Assembly (NCBI GenBank): GCA_020650975.1
Contig: JAIPMN010000454.1
Location: 49,552-113,551, forward strand
Direction of reading: 5' to 3'
Origin: Apostichopus californicus
Taxonomy: Eukaryota; Echinodermata; Holothuroidea; Aspidochirotida; Stichopodidae
DNA: 64,000 bases
The position numbers were made by a program, and so were the translations under genes. The notes beneath the pieces are model-generated. The model was not told where the DNA came from. It saw only the letters and a program-made list of their open reading frames with translations, and made no database searches. This document shows, in pieces, positions 1 through 12,599 of this stretch (position 1 is the first letter of the stretch; each line of letters opens with the position of its first letter).

Positions 1-1628
1 TGTTGTCTTGTTAGTCTACAATCTGCAGCACAGCCTCAATCTACCGTCTGCTTGTATTAAAGCATTGTTTTACAAATCTAATTGATGAAACAGCGCGGTA
101 CGAATGATTCAATGCTAAGTTATGAGAGGCTACACACGCGCAAAGAGGATTTTTTTATTTCAAGGTCTGACTTCCTGTAGCTCTCATTTGATGTGTTTTC
201 ATTGACCAATTTTTTTTTTTTACTTCTGAGAAATAATCCTGACACATTTGATAGTTTGTTATTCTTACAAACATTGGCCTCCTTGAAATATCTCATAAAT
301 ACGTTTTACCACTTTCGGTCTCTCTATCGCAATATTTATATCACAGAACTACTGTACCCTATTTCTAACTTTGCGACCTTCATTCTAGCTAAATCTTAAG
401 TTATCACAACTAATTTTTAACCTTGGAATATCTTACTCACTATAATTACTTTGTTATTATTTATACAGTTTCCACCATGAAATATCTACACACTTAAGGC
501 TACTTCCATGAATAACCTACATTTCATTGTTACTTACAAGTTACTGAGAATATACTTGTAAGCAGCTTGGTTCATTGGAATTTCTCTATACTGTGCTATA
601 TAAATTACAGGTTATTTTACTAAATTACTTATATTATTTACATTGTTATTAAAGAACTCCGCTCCTACAACTAGAGTATCTCTTTTAATTTCCTTAATCA
701 CCAGATTCCATCCTGATTTCTGTGTCATTTGGCTATAACATCACTTTCCTTAGGCTAGACAATCTCAGCATATGTTATACTGTTAGGCTATATTATAGCA
801 TTTTTTTTGCCCTTTCCACTTTACCTCAACCTCAACCTCTTCGCAATTCATTTATTCTAAATCAATTAATACTACTGCATTAGAAACAATACACATTTGC
901 AAATTACCGAAGTTGATGTTCTAGTAAAACCATGTTAGTGACATTTTGTTTTTACAATTTGTACACCGACCGGTGGTTCCCGGTTTTAATATATTCTTTT
1001 CTTTCTCAATCATCCAGTTGTAACTTGTATCAAGTTCTAAATCCCATCTCCCAACTTTATCGCATATCACCCACCGTACAACACATGTGTTTGCCAATAC
1101 TCACATTCATGAAACACATTCTATTTAAATTTGACGCATTCCGCATGTACAAGTGGACTGTTCTCTCGCAGCCAGAAGACATAAATCTTACGGTTTCAAT
1201 CAATAAAATGTTAGTCATCGTTCTCATATCAACTCATAATCTTCGACAGAAAAAAAAAGAAAAAAAAAATCACTACACACACAGAAGTTACATGATGTTG
1301 CAAGTTACCGTATATGTGAATGCTCACTGCTATATCAGGGGATTTCATTGCTTGTTGTTTTTGGCCTAAACTGCAACAACAGGTGACATCATACTAATCT
1401 AACATGCAAAGTATCTAATGAATAAACCACTGTATAGACATAAACAAAAATAATAAACAACCATCATTTTCTACTTGCAAAACTGTTTCAAAATATATAC
1501 TACGTCATTAACTCACTGCAGGGCATTCAAAGGCCTGCTGATAAAATGACGGGAATTCACACATTTCCTTTTCATTAAGACTATAGATCTCAACATTTCG
1601 AGACAACTAACTGTGGCTGGTGCTTTAC
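1..1628. other. AT-rich non-coding stretch
   Basis: Nothing recognisable was seen. The open frames at 193-399 and 932-1369 have no protein-like composition; the first begins at GTG and the second runs through an A-rich tract near 1250-1270. The stretch would lie downstream of the candidate minus-strand exon at 1629-1758, so it may be intron. Confidence 0.4.
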
Positions 1629-1758
1629 CTCAAGCACAATGAACCCACTTCTAATGGCTTCCATTAATTCCTCATTACTTTTAGCAAAGATGTTCAAAGC
1701 CATCGTTGCAGTCAGCCACCAATGAAGGTCTCCCAAAATACACCTTAGTGGTCCTTTG
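1629..1758 (-). CDS. Candidate internal exon, helical (armadillo-like?) protein
   Basis: On the minus strand, an open frame runs from a TAG acceptor (AG at 1759-1760) to a good donor, CTTGAG followed by GTAAAG (1623-1628). The exon would be 130 nt. It starts with one base completing a codon and ends at a codon boundary. The translation contains GDLHWWLTATMALNIFAKSN and then EELMEAIRSGFIVLE. The pattern of a small residue, hydrophobics, A-x-N-x-E and then a G-x-I turn resembles an ARM/HEAT helix pair, such as those in SmgGDS-type proteins; that is an impression, not a homology call. The frame stays open upstream to 1856, so the acceptor is uncertain (another AG lies near 1793). The acceptor's pyrimidine tract is weak. 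Two adjacent tryptophans are unusual and fit a chance reading equally well. Confidence 0.33.
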
Positions 1759-2467
1759 CTACAAAGATGTATTTGTAAAGTTTGCCATTTTTGTTCTTTT
1801 TCATGCCTAATTATGCATGCATTCCCTACCTCCCGGAATAGAAATACCTCAAACACAAAGTCTTTGAAAATTAGCCAGGTACATCCTCCATAGCCTATAA
1901 CACCCTATTAAATATAATCTGCTAACATGTTCTAAAGAAAGGTCTTCTATTGTTCATTCATACAACCAAGATTTAGTCCTTGCATCTGGACTCCTCACTG
2001 TTTTTCTGGTGCTTATTAACAATTGCTCATTCGCCCCATTATCCCTGTCCTCGTTAACTATTACTCATAAATACTGAGTATTATTCATGATGCTCTCCAG
2101 TCACGCACAAAGTCAACAGAGGGAGCTGTCATACAGATCTTATCCTATCCTATAGTTTCATGAAACTCTGACACAATTTGGTGATTAGTGAGAAGGGAAT
2201 CATTTGAAAAAATTTGCCAGGTTTCAAGTCAGACTTGTGTTTTCTACTAAAGGCACCTTTCTTCAATCGGTCAAGTAACTATTCTGTCTGCCTCTGCGTC
2301 TATATATTATATCACCGGGCGTGTTTGCATGCTTGTGAGCGCTTTCCTGCGATCATGTTACTTTGATTCAGAGATTACAGTACCTTAGGCTGGGCTAGAC
2401 CAAGTCTTTGCTTCGATTCGGTACTCTGTTAACCGTATAGATGGTGAGCAATAGGACCAACACGACA

Positions 2468-2482
2468 GCGCCCTCTGTGTGG
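2468..2482 (+). promoter_or_regulatory. CTCF-like motif
   Basis: GCGCCCTCTGTGTGG resembles the reverse complement of the CTCF core, GCGCCCYCTRGTGG, with a one-base insertion. A second GCGCCCTCTG occurs at 59624. This is motif resemblance only; such matches occur by chance and no occupancy is known. Confidence 0.18.
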
Positions 2483-5126
2483 AGAGCCCCATTATTACTA
2501 AAGTATTCTCTCTTTTAAACTCAGTAGAAAAACAATAGAGCAAATAGGCAGCAACATCATACCTTTCACGTGGTCCTATCTTACTTACTCCCCCACCTCA
2601 TTTCGATACATGAATCACTCAATTTCGAAACTTTTATTAACAACAGCCATTAAGATCCGGGTCAACCCTGTTGTGAAATTCTGTCTAACACGTTTCTCCC
2701 TTTTATATTTGCCAACACCCAAAAATGTTGTACTTATTTCGTTCCCGAAGACCTCCCTTGAACCCTCCCCCTGGCTCCCAACCCCCACATCCTCTATAAC
2801 TATATGTCATTAGCAAGCCCCCGTATGATCCTTGGCATTGAAATCAAACAGAAATCATACTAAAAAGATACTCCTTTTCTAGTTTATTACTAATGCTGCG
2901 TCTGTGTCTGCTGACTCACAGAACGCACTTAATGACTGTATGACTCACGGAAACCTAACTCGTCAAAGACTACTTTAATTAAGGAACCGCACAAAAAACA
3001 AGGAAGAGAAAAGGTGGAGAACCGAGAGTCCAATAATGGCAAGTGTTGGTGAGCAGTCACATGCTACCAGTACAATGACGACATACTGTGTAAATAGCAT
3101 CTGGTCATAACTGACTATCCTAGCTGATTCTCCTAAGTGAACATGACCACACGATTCCGGGACAAATTTATACGGTAAAGTTTACGGAAAAGTAAGCATT
3201 CAAATTTCCTTTGCTGGGCAGCTATAATTTTGATCAATTTTCTGGGAGCCCGCACAGTGAGAGAAATAAGGGCAAAAAAAGCTTTCTGTCTTCAAACGGC
3301 GAGGGGCTGCAGTCGAAATCTACGTCCTAATTTTATGGGCAAACAAGAGGTCCCGGTGTCAAAGTTTGCAGCCGTCTGGGATTTTCTGTGAAACTTGTAG
3401 CCTCTACGACCAATTACGGGTGTAGTGATGCAGGGCTTGTCGGACAAGGGTCTGCAAGAGTTGCCAGAGGTTAGAAACTTTAGACTATTTGATACATATA
3501 TTGAATGTTCAACCACCGTAATCTGTAAGATTGGCAATGGACATTCTTGCATATTAACATCTTTCCAAAGGCTAGACCATGATTAAGAGGATGGATGACT
3601 GAGAAGAAGAAGTAGAAAAACAGAGAAAGTGTTCCGATTATCTGAGTCTTGTAAGAAACCACTATGTGTAGTTCACAACTTAACTTTCTCAAAGTTGTTT
3701 AAATTCTCTGGAGAGCAATCCCCCCTCCCCCCCTCATTCTTCCAGTCCCTCCCTCCTCCAGTGCCCTCTTTCTCTCCCCCCCAGACTTGTTATGGCTTGT
3801 TTACACCGACTGACCCGATAGTTCAACCCCGGTCTCTTTAGACCAGGCCGAGGGATATGTCAATCTTATTTACATGACAAATTTACATACATATCAGTAT
3901 TCATACATATATGACTTGTTATTAAGTTTTCTAATTTCTAATTTCTAAATTCTAATTTTTTGGCTATGTGATGTGATACATCTTCTAAATTTCAATAATT
4001 GTTCTCTTCTGACCATCCCTTTTCTTAGCAAATTAAATCTCCAAACAAACAAAAAAGATAAAGAGAGAAAAAACAATTGAAACAATGCACTTCCTTTAAA
4101 AAAGGAGTAAAAAGATATGAACTGAGAAATAAAACAGCTCTTAAAAATTTTGCCTTTAGTCCCTATTTTTTCTTGTTTTTTTTTGGGGGGGGGAGGGGGT
4201 TTCTTTGTTTTTTAACAAAATAAACATGACAAAAACAGGCATTCCCACAAATTTGATCCTCTGCATGAAATCTGTCCCTACTGGTAGTATCCAAAGATTA
4301 TATGTCTCGAGAGAGAAAGATGACTCTAACGACTGGGCAGGCTCCTGCTCCAGTTAAACTTGAACCACATAAAAGAAAGAGATTGGATATCAAATATTAC
4401 TTTATAGTTTTTTGTGTTTTTTTGTTTAAATCTCATGTGTTTCATAAAAAGTAAAAAAAATCACTCCAAAGTGTAAAAAAACAACCTGTGTCTTCTATTT
4501 CCTGAAATTGTTTTACGGATTTTCATATCGAACACTTGAACTAGATTATTGGACAGACGAAAGTTATATTTAATGGAATTTTTTACTAGTCGTGAAATTT
4601 CTTACACCAAGTAAATCTTGACCGTGTCAGTGTAGCAGATGCAGTCAGATGTTTCTCCATACCTTAATATGTTGCCAGGTCTACTACTTCTACAACCTTC
4701 CCCTCCCCACTTCTAAATAAAGCTTAATTCAACCCCTTTTAAGACATAGGCTGACTTCTCCTAGGAATGAACTAGTTCGTAACAATCTTAGGTGAAAGTT
4801 TGGTGTATTCTACTTTGGAGTTATCTATACAGCACTACCTACAGTATGTCCTTATAGGCAGTATAGTCTCTATGGCGCTACACACCAGACGCCAAACCAT
4901 GGGAAGAATATTCTTCCAATTGATGCAGAATCTAATCGGCTGATTATCATCAACATCATCATCTCTCAAGAAACCATATTATGTCACGACTGAAGTGCTT
5001 ACATTTCAACATGAATATTCCTGAAACCCCCCACTACAGACAGCTATGATGTCGACGAGGTGTAGAGCACGCCAGAGATATCTGCCGTGTTTAGATCAAG
5101 TCAAATTAACGAAGCAAATGATATCA

Positions 5127-5152
5127 CCACACACACACACTCACTCACTCAC
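5127..5152. repeat. (CA)n/(TCAC)n microsatellite
   Basis: An alternating CA run passes directly into three TCAC units. It is a simple repeat with no sign of function. Confidence 0.85.
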
Positions 5153-6846
5153 ATATATACATCTGCACTGGATTACGTTTTAACGTCAAAACAACATGCT
5201 TTGCATGCACGTACGTACAAATCAGAAATATATCCTAAACCAAGTGCTGGAATAATTAGTACAATATGCTGAACTGCCCGACCAGCCAAATCTGAAGATG
5301 ACGCGGGGAGGACGCTGCTTGCAGAGAAAAACAAATAATATTACAGCACGGTAGATGGATTGGACAATGCTAGTGACAACAATGAAGGTTCATTGTCCCA
5401 TAATAACCTCTCACGCAACCTCTCCCTTGCTAAATGCCCTTTCTCCTTTCCCCCATCCCTATCAGATTCACATAATTTATATCTGAAGAAATATTCATTA
5501 TTCATCAATGTTAGATTGTAAAATCAAACAAAATTTTGCTCCATAGGACTGCATGTCCCCATCCCCACCATAACTACAACATGAATATATAAACAGAACT
5601 TAGGTGACGAAAATACAATCAACCGGTTCACACATCAAATAAGAAATTAGTGATGTCACAAAAACAATAGGGAAGGAATGCTTCCTTAGTATATCCAACA
5701 TCTGCACCCACCCTTCATTCACCTCCCCTCACCCTCTCCCCCCCCCCAAACACAAACAGGCATGTTCAGTTTCTCTTCAGTGGACCTACTATTTGATTAC
5801 TCACCAGTATTCTCTAACTGCATATTAAATTTATACATCAAATTATTATTTTCCATTTTGGTAACATTTCAACCAGCTTCTTGTATCAAAGAATCAGATG
5901 ATTTCACCGAACTACTTGACAAACCCTCTTTTTAAGTTTTTCATCCAACGAATTATGTCATTAAGTATTTAATGTTTCCATTCCATTGTAAAGGTCATAT
6001 TTTTTATAATCAAAAGCCAAGTGCAATCAGTAAAAGGAGTAGGTATGTCTTCATAATTTGAATGGAAGCATAAACCATTCACACTAAATTAGGCTGCATT
6101 TTTAAAAGAATTAAGGATTTACTACTCTATATACTATATTTCCCATGTCCAAAAGATGTACGATGCATTTTACCATAGCTGTGTAGGGCCAGTAATGGAA
6201 GTTATCCATCGCAAGTCTGTGACAACATTTCCAACGTCATTGGGCCTGCTTTCATTTCTGCTGGGACGTTATAATATATAACCCACGAACCAACATCTCC
6301 ATTCCCCACACGACCAACATTTCAATCAAATGAGAAGAATTGCTTGTTTTTTCCTTCTTTCTTCCGTTTTTTTTTTTTTTTTTTTGTATTGAGAAACAGT
6401 CAATTTGTTGAAAACAGAAAATTTTCTATTATGAAATCTGTAAATGCTTTTTGAGAGTCTGAGACCATCAGGGCACTGCACTCGGCCTTGGATAACCTCT
6501 TCTATGAGTACAATCGACGACATCAACTTGTTTAAACATTGTCAAAACTGCAAAAACAAAATTCAAGAGCCCTTTTTTTTCCTTCAATTCTACATTTAAC
6601 TGACTGCAAATTGTTAAAATTTTGATTTAATAGATGCTGACAGCAATATCACAATTTTTGGCAAAATTCTAAAAAGTTTCCTCCAGAACCACATGGCATC
6701 CATACACGTATAACACTGTGCGGAATACATGCTTCAAGCTTCTTTTTTTCTTCGGGTGGAATTCCGAGCAAGCAATGGACAGTACAAGACAAATTTCTCT
6801 TTCGAGAGTTTGCTTTACCTCTATAGGCACAGTGCCTTAAGCCCAC

Positions 6847-6999
6847 AGTACCACCCCTGACTGATCACCCCCCCCCCCTCGGACCTTTACAGAGGTACAG
6901 TACCACCCCTAAATGTTCCCCCCTCCTCGGACCTTTACAGAGGTACAGTACCACCCCTGACTGTTTCCCCCTCCTCGGACCTTTACAGAGGTACAGTAC
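6847..6999. repeat. 48-bp tandem repeat, about three copies
   Basis: The phrase GGACCTTTACAGAGGTACAG recurs at 6881, 6929 and 6977, a spacing of exactly 48 bp. Copies are separated by a C-rich segment and ACCACCCCT. Copies two and three are nearly identical; the first has a longer C run. The apparent minus-strand reading frame across it is a repeat artefact. Confidence 0.9.
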
Positions 7000-8262
7000 A
7001 TAGCTACATCATCTACAACAACAGCAGCAAGTTCTCGGAATAGAACAGTAATAAGAGGGTAGAAACTGATATATGCGTGAAGCGGTGAAAACAGCTCATA
7101 AAGATTTATCTGATACTGATCAGCAGATAGGCTGGCTTTGATGAGCATTCGCATTTACCATGTAATATGTTAATAGATCGGTTAACAACAACAGTATTGT
7201 CACAATGAGAAGCCTGTATATAATGGGAGAGTAGATGTTTTACCTTCTGTAATGGCACTATGACTTCTCTAGTTTAACAATTACAGGGATGATTCTGTTG
7301 AACAGGCATATGACTATATATATACTAAACAATTAAGAAATAATTGGCCAATAATTTCATTTTGACTGCACTGCTTTCGTGAGTTCAGATGCATTTGACT
7401 TGGTCACATTACAGCTATGAGCTCGTTCTGATCAAGACGCATACTGTATATCATTCACACACAATTTAGATAAGCTTTAAAAACTTCCATAAATGTTAAA
7501 TTCAATGATTCAATCCAACACAATGCCTAATTTGCCTAATTTGGTATTACTGCTAGTGTAATTACTTGGTCAAGACTGTTAAAACAAATGGCTTTCATGT
7601 TGGGATACTTTGTGTTCAGTTTAAACACAGTAAAGAGTGCTGAATGGGTTTCATTTCAAGAGTCAATTTACGGAATTATCTTCCTATTCAATAAATTGCT
7701 ATTGAACTTGAAGCGTATCAGTGAACAAAATCATTTTTCCAAGCATTGTTGGTGACTCAGTCATCCAGGGACCTCTGCGGCATGTGTTTTAACTATTGTT
7801 AGCCTAAAGGATAACATTGAATTCTGAGGTGACTTTCAGGTAACTTTTTCAAACTGAACAAGTTGCATTATAATGATTATATACGGATTTACTTATTTAA
7901 TCTGCCAAAGTTACAGAAAAGTTATAAGAGCTCATATATACTGCATCTTTAGTTTAGTACAGAAAATCCAATTCTGCAACGTAATGTAGTTTTATGGCAT
8001 GATAGAGGTTGAGGATGTCAAATTAAGGTCATCAAGTGATCTTTCTATTTCCTGTTTTGTAATAAAAAAAAGGTCATATTTTGTTCAAATAATAATTGGA
8101 TGTGGTGGATGGATAATGTTACTGTCACCAGCTATGCATTGCTCTTACATATTAAAACAATGGGAATCCTTCTGGCATTCCCATTTGTGACAGTGGCTAT
8201 ATCTTTTTCGAAAACACAATTTACCAACTTTCTGCCTTTCTTCTCAAAGTCAATATGCAACT
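7000..8262. other. Non-coding filler
   Basis: AT-rich sequence without a credible gene. A short minus-strand interval near 7246-7270 lies between an AG and GTAAAA, but it is only 25 nt long and is not called. Confidence 0.45.
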
Positions 8263-8292
8263 AAGGGGGGGGGGGGGGGGCNCCCCCCCCCC
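8263..8292. other. Poly-G to poly-C switch with ambiguous base
   Basis: About 18 G are followed by C, one N (8282) and a C run. A homopolymer flipping from G to C across a single N is typical of failed base calling or local misassembly of a poly-G tract, not of genuine sequence. Confidence 0.75.
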
Positions 8293-8296
8293 ACCA

Positions 8297-8350
8297 GTGA
8301 CACCTAGAAACATCTCAGCAATAAACACAGTCACTAAAAGCAGCAATGAC
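8297..8350. repeat. 54-bp duplicated segment, copy 1
   Basis: This segment matches 8692-8745 with a handful of substitutions; both contain TGACACCTAGAAAC and CTCAGCAATAAACA. Both copies lie just downstream of a G-run. It is either an old local duplication or a low-copy element that includes the homopolymer. Confidence 0.85.
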
Positions 8351-8691
8351 AACTGTTTTTCAATGGCACATTTTGTCCTCTTACCTGAAAACTTCTCCTT
8401 AACACTGGTAAGAGCATCAAGGGTCTTCCAACTGGATGTTTGAATTTAACATTCAATATAAGGGATACCAACACCCGAGATGCCTTACTTATGATTTTGA
8501 GTTTCTTTTAAAATGAGTTTAAACATATATCGACAATGAAAAATGGATGAAAAGATTCGGCCATGTCACCGATAGTGATCGCAGAAAACCCAGACCCGAT
8601 GAATGATGTATAATACATGTATAAATCAAGACGACAATGAAACGTAGAGTAAACAAAGAACACATGTAAGGGGGGGAGGGGGGAGACACCA

Positions 8692-8745
8692 TTGACACCT
8701 AGAAACGTCTCAGCAATAAACATGGTGAATAAAAGCAGCAATGAC
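8692..8745. repeat. 54-bp duplicated segment, copy 2
   Basis: This is the partner of 8297-8350, in the same orientation, again preceded by a G-rich tract (8670-8683). The copies differ at several sites, so unlike the neighbouring gap duplication this is not a simple assembly double. Confidence 0.85.
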
Positions 8746-8788
8746 AGGCGTTGGGCGGGTGTGGGGGGTGGGGGGTGGGGGGGGGGGG

Positions 8789-8989
<201 letters not shown>

Positions 8990-11853
8990 ATTGAAACAAA
9001 AGAAAAAGTAATGATTACAAACTATGAACTTCACAAGCCTGACAAGACTGTCATAAAGACAACTTTTAATTTTTTAAGAGATGACTTCGAAATGAGAAGA
9101 AGAGAAGGGAAACAGAAAAATAAATTCAAAATAGTGACAACAACGGACTCGGAATTAAAGAGGGGGGGGGGTGTAAGTAAACCAACAAATGAGTAACAGG
9201 TGCGGTGTTAAAAGTAAAAGTTCCACACACAAAAAAGGGTGGGGGAAATAATAGAGTAATTAGTTTTCTGATAGAGAGACCACAGGAAACACCACTGTGT
9301 GCAAGTAATATATATATAATGTTCAAAATCATACATGCATTTTGCCTGGCACTGGTAAAGTCTGTAGGGCTGGAGGGGCCCGCGGAGCTTCTTTCTGTTA
9401 AATATGCTGAATGGAAGAGCAACAGAAACGAATGTTATCATTTAACCATCATCATCATCAACATCAACATCATCATCATCAACATCATCATCTCAAGTGA
9501 AAAAGTTTCACAAGAACAAACTTACACAAGAACAACAAAAATATTAAAAGTATATATCTGAAAACCAAAAGATTCTTGAGAACAGTTTGTATGCATGTCA
9601 TTCTTTACATAATTGATGCTTTTTTCTGCCCTTTCTTTTCGGTTGTTATTAATATTATTATTTAATTATATATTATTATTGCTGGTCAAAGTAATGTCTG
9701 ACCAATTTATGGATTTATGATGATTTTGGATGAATATGAATATTTTGTGATGCAGCAGCTTTGTGATATCGATGGAAATGGACAAGCTTATATCTCAACT
9801 GAAATGACCTTTGTGTGAAAGGGGAGTGTGGTGAGAAGGCACCAGGGGCAGGGGGAAGAGGGGGGAGGGATGATGGGGAAATAAGTATGAATGTACATAA
9901 CAGACTAAATCATATTGATTGTTATGAGTAGATCAAAATGAGAAAAAAATATGTTGACATCATCTTCAAAAATGAGATACAGTGAATTTAATATTAAAGC
10001 ATGATTAGAAAACATACTGAAGAACCTGATGTAAAACCAAAGGGAGCCACTGAATTGTTTTGCAAAACAAATTACGTAACAGACAGGTATATAAACCCAA
10101 CAGATACTTCTAACATCGGTTTGGCTAACATCATGTCGTACTCTAGGCATATATTTGAGAACATTAAAGCAATCACAGAAGCATTTTAGTAGAACATTTT
10201 TTAGTAGAATTTGAGGCCAATCACTCACCCATGGTGGTGGATACTATATATAATACTTTGTTCCATCTATATGCAAATTCAGGTCTACTTTCACACAATT
10301 GTCTTATTTCTCCTTGCAGTAGTTATTGTTATAAACCTCCTCCTGAGAAACCAATATCAACTCACTAACTTTGAATTTGCTTAATGTGTCTGCGCTATTC
10401 TTGTTTCGTGTATGTGTTTGTCGTGTTTGTAGTGCGCGTGTGCGCGACAAATGTCGGCATCACTGGCCACGTAAACGATACCTACATGACTGCATAGCCA
10501 ACTCATTCTGAGCCTGTCAGGGTGGTGCTCACAAGCAGCCTCACTTTGTGTATATGACTATATTCCCTGGTGTGCTGTCCGCCTAAAAAGATAACACCAT
10601 GAACAACAGGCACTAAACAATACTGCGTATTTGTAGGCAAGTGCAGTTTTTGTTTTGTATTGTTTTCTGTTTGTGCTGTTGTTGTGCATCATTCTGATTG
10701 GACAATACAGATATATATAAATAGTCGATCTGGTAAAACAGCACACCTAGATCAACAGTCGCTCAAAATACATAATACCATGGAATGCCATATACATACT
10801 TTACCATTGTAATCTAACAACATGACTTGGGCCTATCCTTAACAACCCATTGAACTGGTTACAAAACCCACAACTATTACTCAATTAGTAGATAATAATC
10901 ATTTGCTACCAACCTTACCACCCTTTACGAAATTGTTCATGTAGAAAGGTTACACCCAACTGTGAATCAAAACAATCGGCATTGAATATTTATGAAAGCA
11001 GTTTGTGAAAGCTAGCTTAAACGGAAGAAACTCGAGCATGCGGTGAGCACACAATCTGCTTCACAGGTGAAAAATAAAACCTGCATAGAGTGCTATCTTT
11101 CAAATCAAACACTTTGGATGAAAATGTATAACAAAACAGAGGAGCCAAACTTATAAAAGACTTCACTTTACGAAGTATGTTTTTAAGTTAAACTGTATAC
11201 AATTAAAGCAGCTTGTAATGTGAAATATTCCTGAAAGTTTATCAATATCCTATATAGAATATACACTTTAGATTAATGCATCCAACTATAGTCCAGTACA
11301 CACATCACCACAACTTTCCACCAGACTTTTCACATAAATGATTCTGACAAAGTTTGATTTGTTTCTGGGGCAACATGTTTCCAATCAGTTTTGACCAGTT
11401 GTAAAGATTTACATTTTCAGTAGAGTAATGCAAAAAAAAAAAAAAAACCTTTTACTATCACTAAGATTGGTGCTATGTGAATTTCCTCACTGATTTGTAA
11501 TAGACCTGTGTTAAGACCAGGATGAACAGACGCTAGTATTTCAATCAATCTTATTTGCTAATTGCAATGTATCGATTGAATGCAATACACAACCAGATTC
11601 TAAGGATCCCTTTTCAACAGCATGTTGGTATGCTGGAAGAACTTTTGTAATGTAGAAAGCCCAGATTCTACATATATAACTTGACAAGACCCTAGTTTTA
11701 AGTTTAGGGGGTTCTGTTAACTGGTGTGTTTTGCTTCATAGTGGGTACAATCGTATTGTACACCACATTGTCAATTACTTGCATGTTGACAAAGTTTTAC
11801 TTAGCTCCATTGAATCAAAACAAACCATTAACAAAGTCCTACAAATTTACATG
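8990..11853. other. Non-coding filler with simple repeats
   Basis: It contains an ATC/AAC triplet repeat (about 9447-9493), a G-rich patch at 9820-9870 and AT-rich sequence. The 62-codon ATG frame at 10001-10189 is hydrophilic, but it has no recognisable family and overlaps a longer opposite-strand frame, so it is not called. Confidence 0.45.
9447..9493. repeat. (ATC/AAC)n triplet microsatellite
   Basis: ATC and AAC triplets alternate for about 45 bp. It is an imperfect trinucleotide repeat. Confidence 0.85.
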
Positions 11854-12060
11854 TAGGCCTATCACATAGACCCAATTCCATTACATAGTAAACTCACTTG
11901 AATTTTAATATGCCTATCCCTTAGATACTGTTAACTCACTTTAGTAGTGACAGACCTATCATGAGGTACCAAATCCACTATATACTGTAGTAATCTCAAT
12001 TGAATTGTAATAGGCCTATCCTGTAGGTACCAATTCCACTACATAGTACACTGTAGTTAC
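11854..12060. repeat. Degenerate tandem repeat, about 60-bp unit
   Basis: Four diverged units share RCCTATC, then a WACCAAWTCCA-like block, then TACATAGTA or TATACTGTA, then an AATTGTA-like end. Units start near 11854, 11909, 11951 and 12010. The unit length varies and copies are clearly decayed. It runs straight into the next minisatellite. Confidence 0.7.
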
Positions 12061-12086
12061 TTTAATTGTATGCACTGTTACTGTGT

Positions 12087-12240
12087 ACATACCAAGACAC
12101 TACTCACCATACCAAGACAATACTCACATACCAAGACACTATTCACCAGATACCAAGACAATACTCACATACCAAGACACTATTCACCAGATACCAAGAC
12201 AATACTCACATATCATACCAAGACACTACTCACATATCAA
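12087..12240. repeat. Minisatellite, 19-22-bp units in a 41-bp composite
   Basis: Copies of ACCAAGACAATACTCACAT alternate with ACCAAGACACTATTCACCAG, giving a 41-bp composite unit present about twice with flanking single units. All three plus frames are open across it, purely because of the repeat. Confidence 0.9.
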
Positions 12241-12529
12241 GTACAGGTTTTGTGGTCCAGCAATTGCTTTAATAAAGTACAATTCATTCAGTTGGTTGAA
12301 TATCAACGTAATGGTGTCATCAACAGTCCTAGTTACTTAACTTAGAAATTTAAACACAAATTTTAGGAGTCAACTTCCAATTTTTAACAGGTAGTTCAGT
12401 GTAATTATTACACTGAGGTTTGCTGTAGATTACAATAACCAAAATGTTGGATGTGGTTTCTTTCATCTCAAAAGAAATCCCTACATGGTCTGACTCAGTA
12501 CCCCTACCATCCCTCCTACTCCCCATCGC

Positions 12530-12599
12530 CCAATCAGAACATGAGTATCTTACTTTCACCCATTGACCAATCAGAACATGAGTAGTATCTTACTTTCAG
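12530..12599. repeat. 36-bp tandem duplication, each copy with a CCAAT box
   Basis: CCAATCAGAACATGAGTA followed by TCTTACTTTCA occurs twice (CCAAT at 12530 and 12567); the second copy has an extra GTA. CCAATCAG is the NF-Y consensus, so a duplicated regulatory site is possible, but no other promoter element or first exon is visible nearby. Confidence 0.8.

Larger units (their letters stand above)
1759..6846. other. Non-coding filler
   Basis: No gene is recognisable. It holds a CTCF-like motif near 2468, pyrimidine-rich patches (3720-3782, 5700-5750), a G-run at about 4183-4199, a CA/TCAC microsatellite at 5127-5152 and a T-run near 6367-6385. An open frame on the minus strand before GTAAGT at about 2585-2591 is too short to call. 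Confidence 0.45.

Noticed and set aside
2992-3048. Plus-strand exon ending at GTGAGC, frame with MASVG or VENRESNNGKC
   Set aside because: Purine-rich sequence leaves two frames open, and no acceptor or following exon was found.
5797-5809. 13-nt minus-strand microexon ending at GTGAGT
   Set aside because: Too short to distinguish from chance despite compatible phases with neighbours.
7246-7270. 25-nt minus-strand microexon between TAG and GTAAAA
   Set aside because: Weak pyrimidine tract, and the phase left by the upstream candidate at 8385-8431 would meet a stop.
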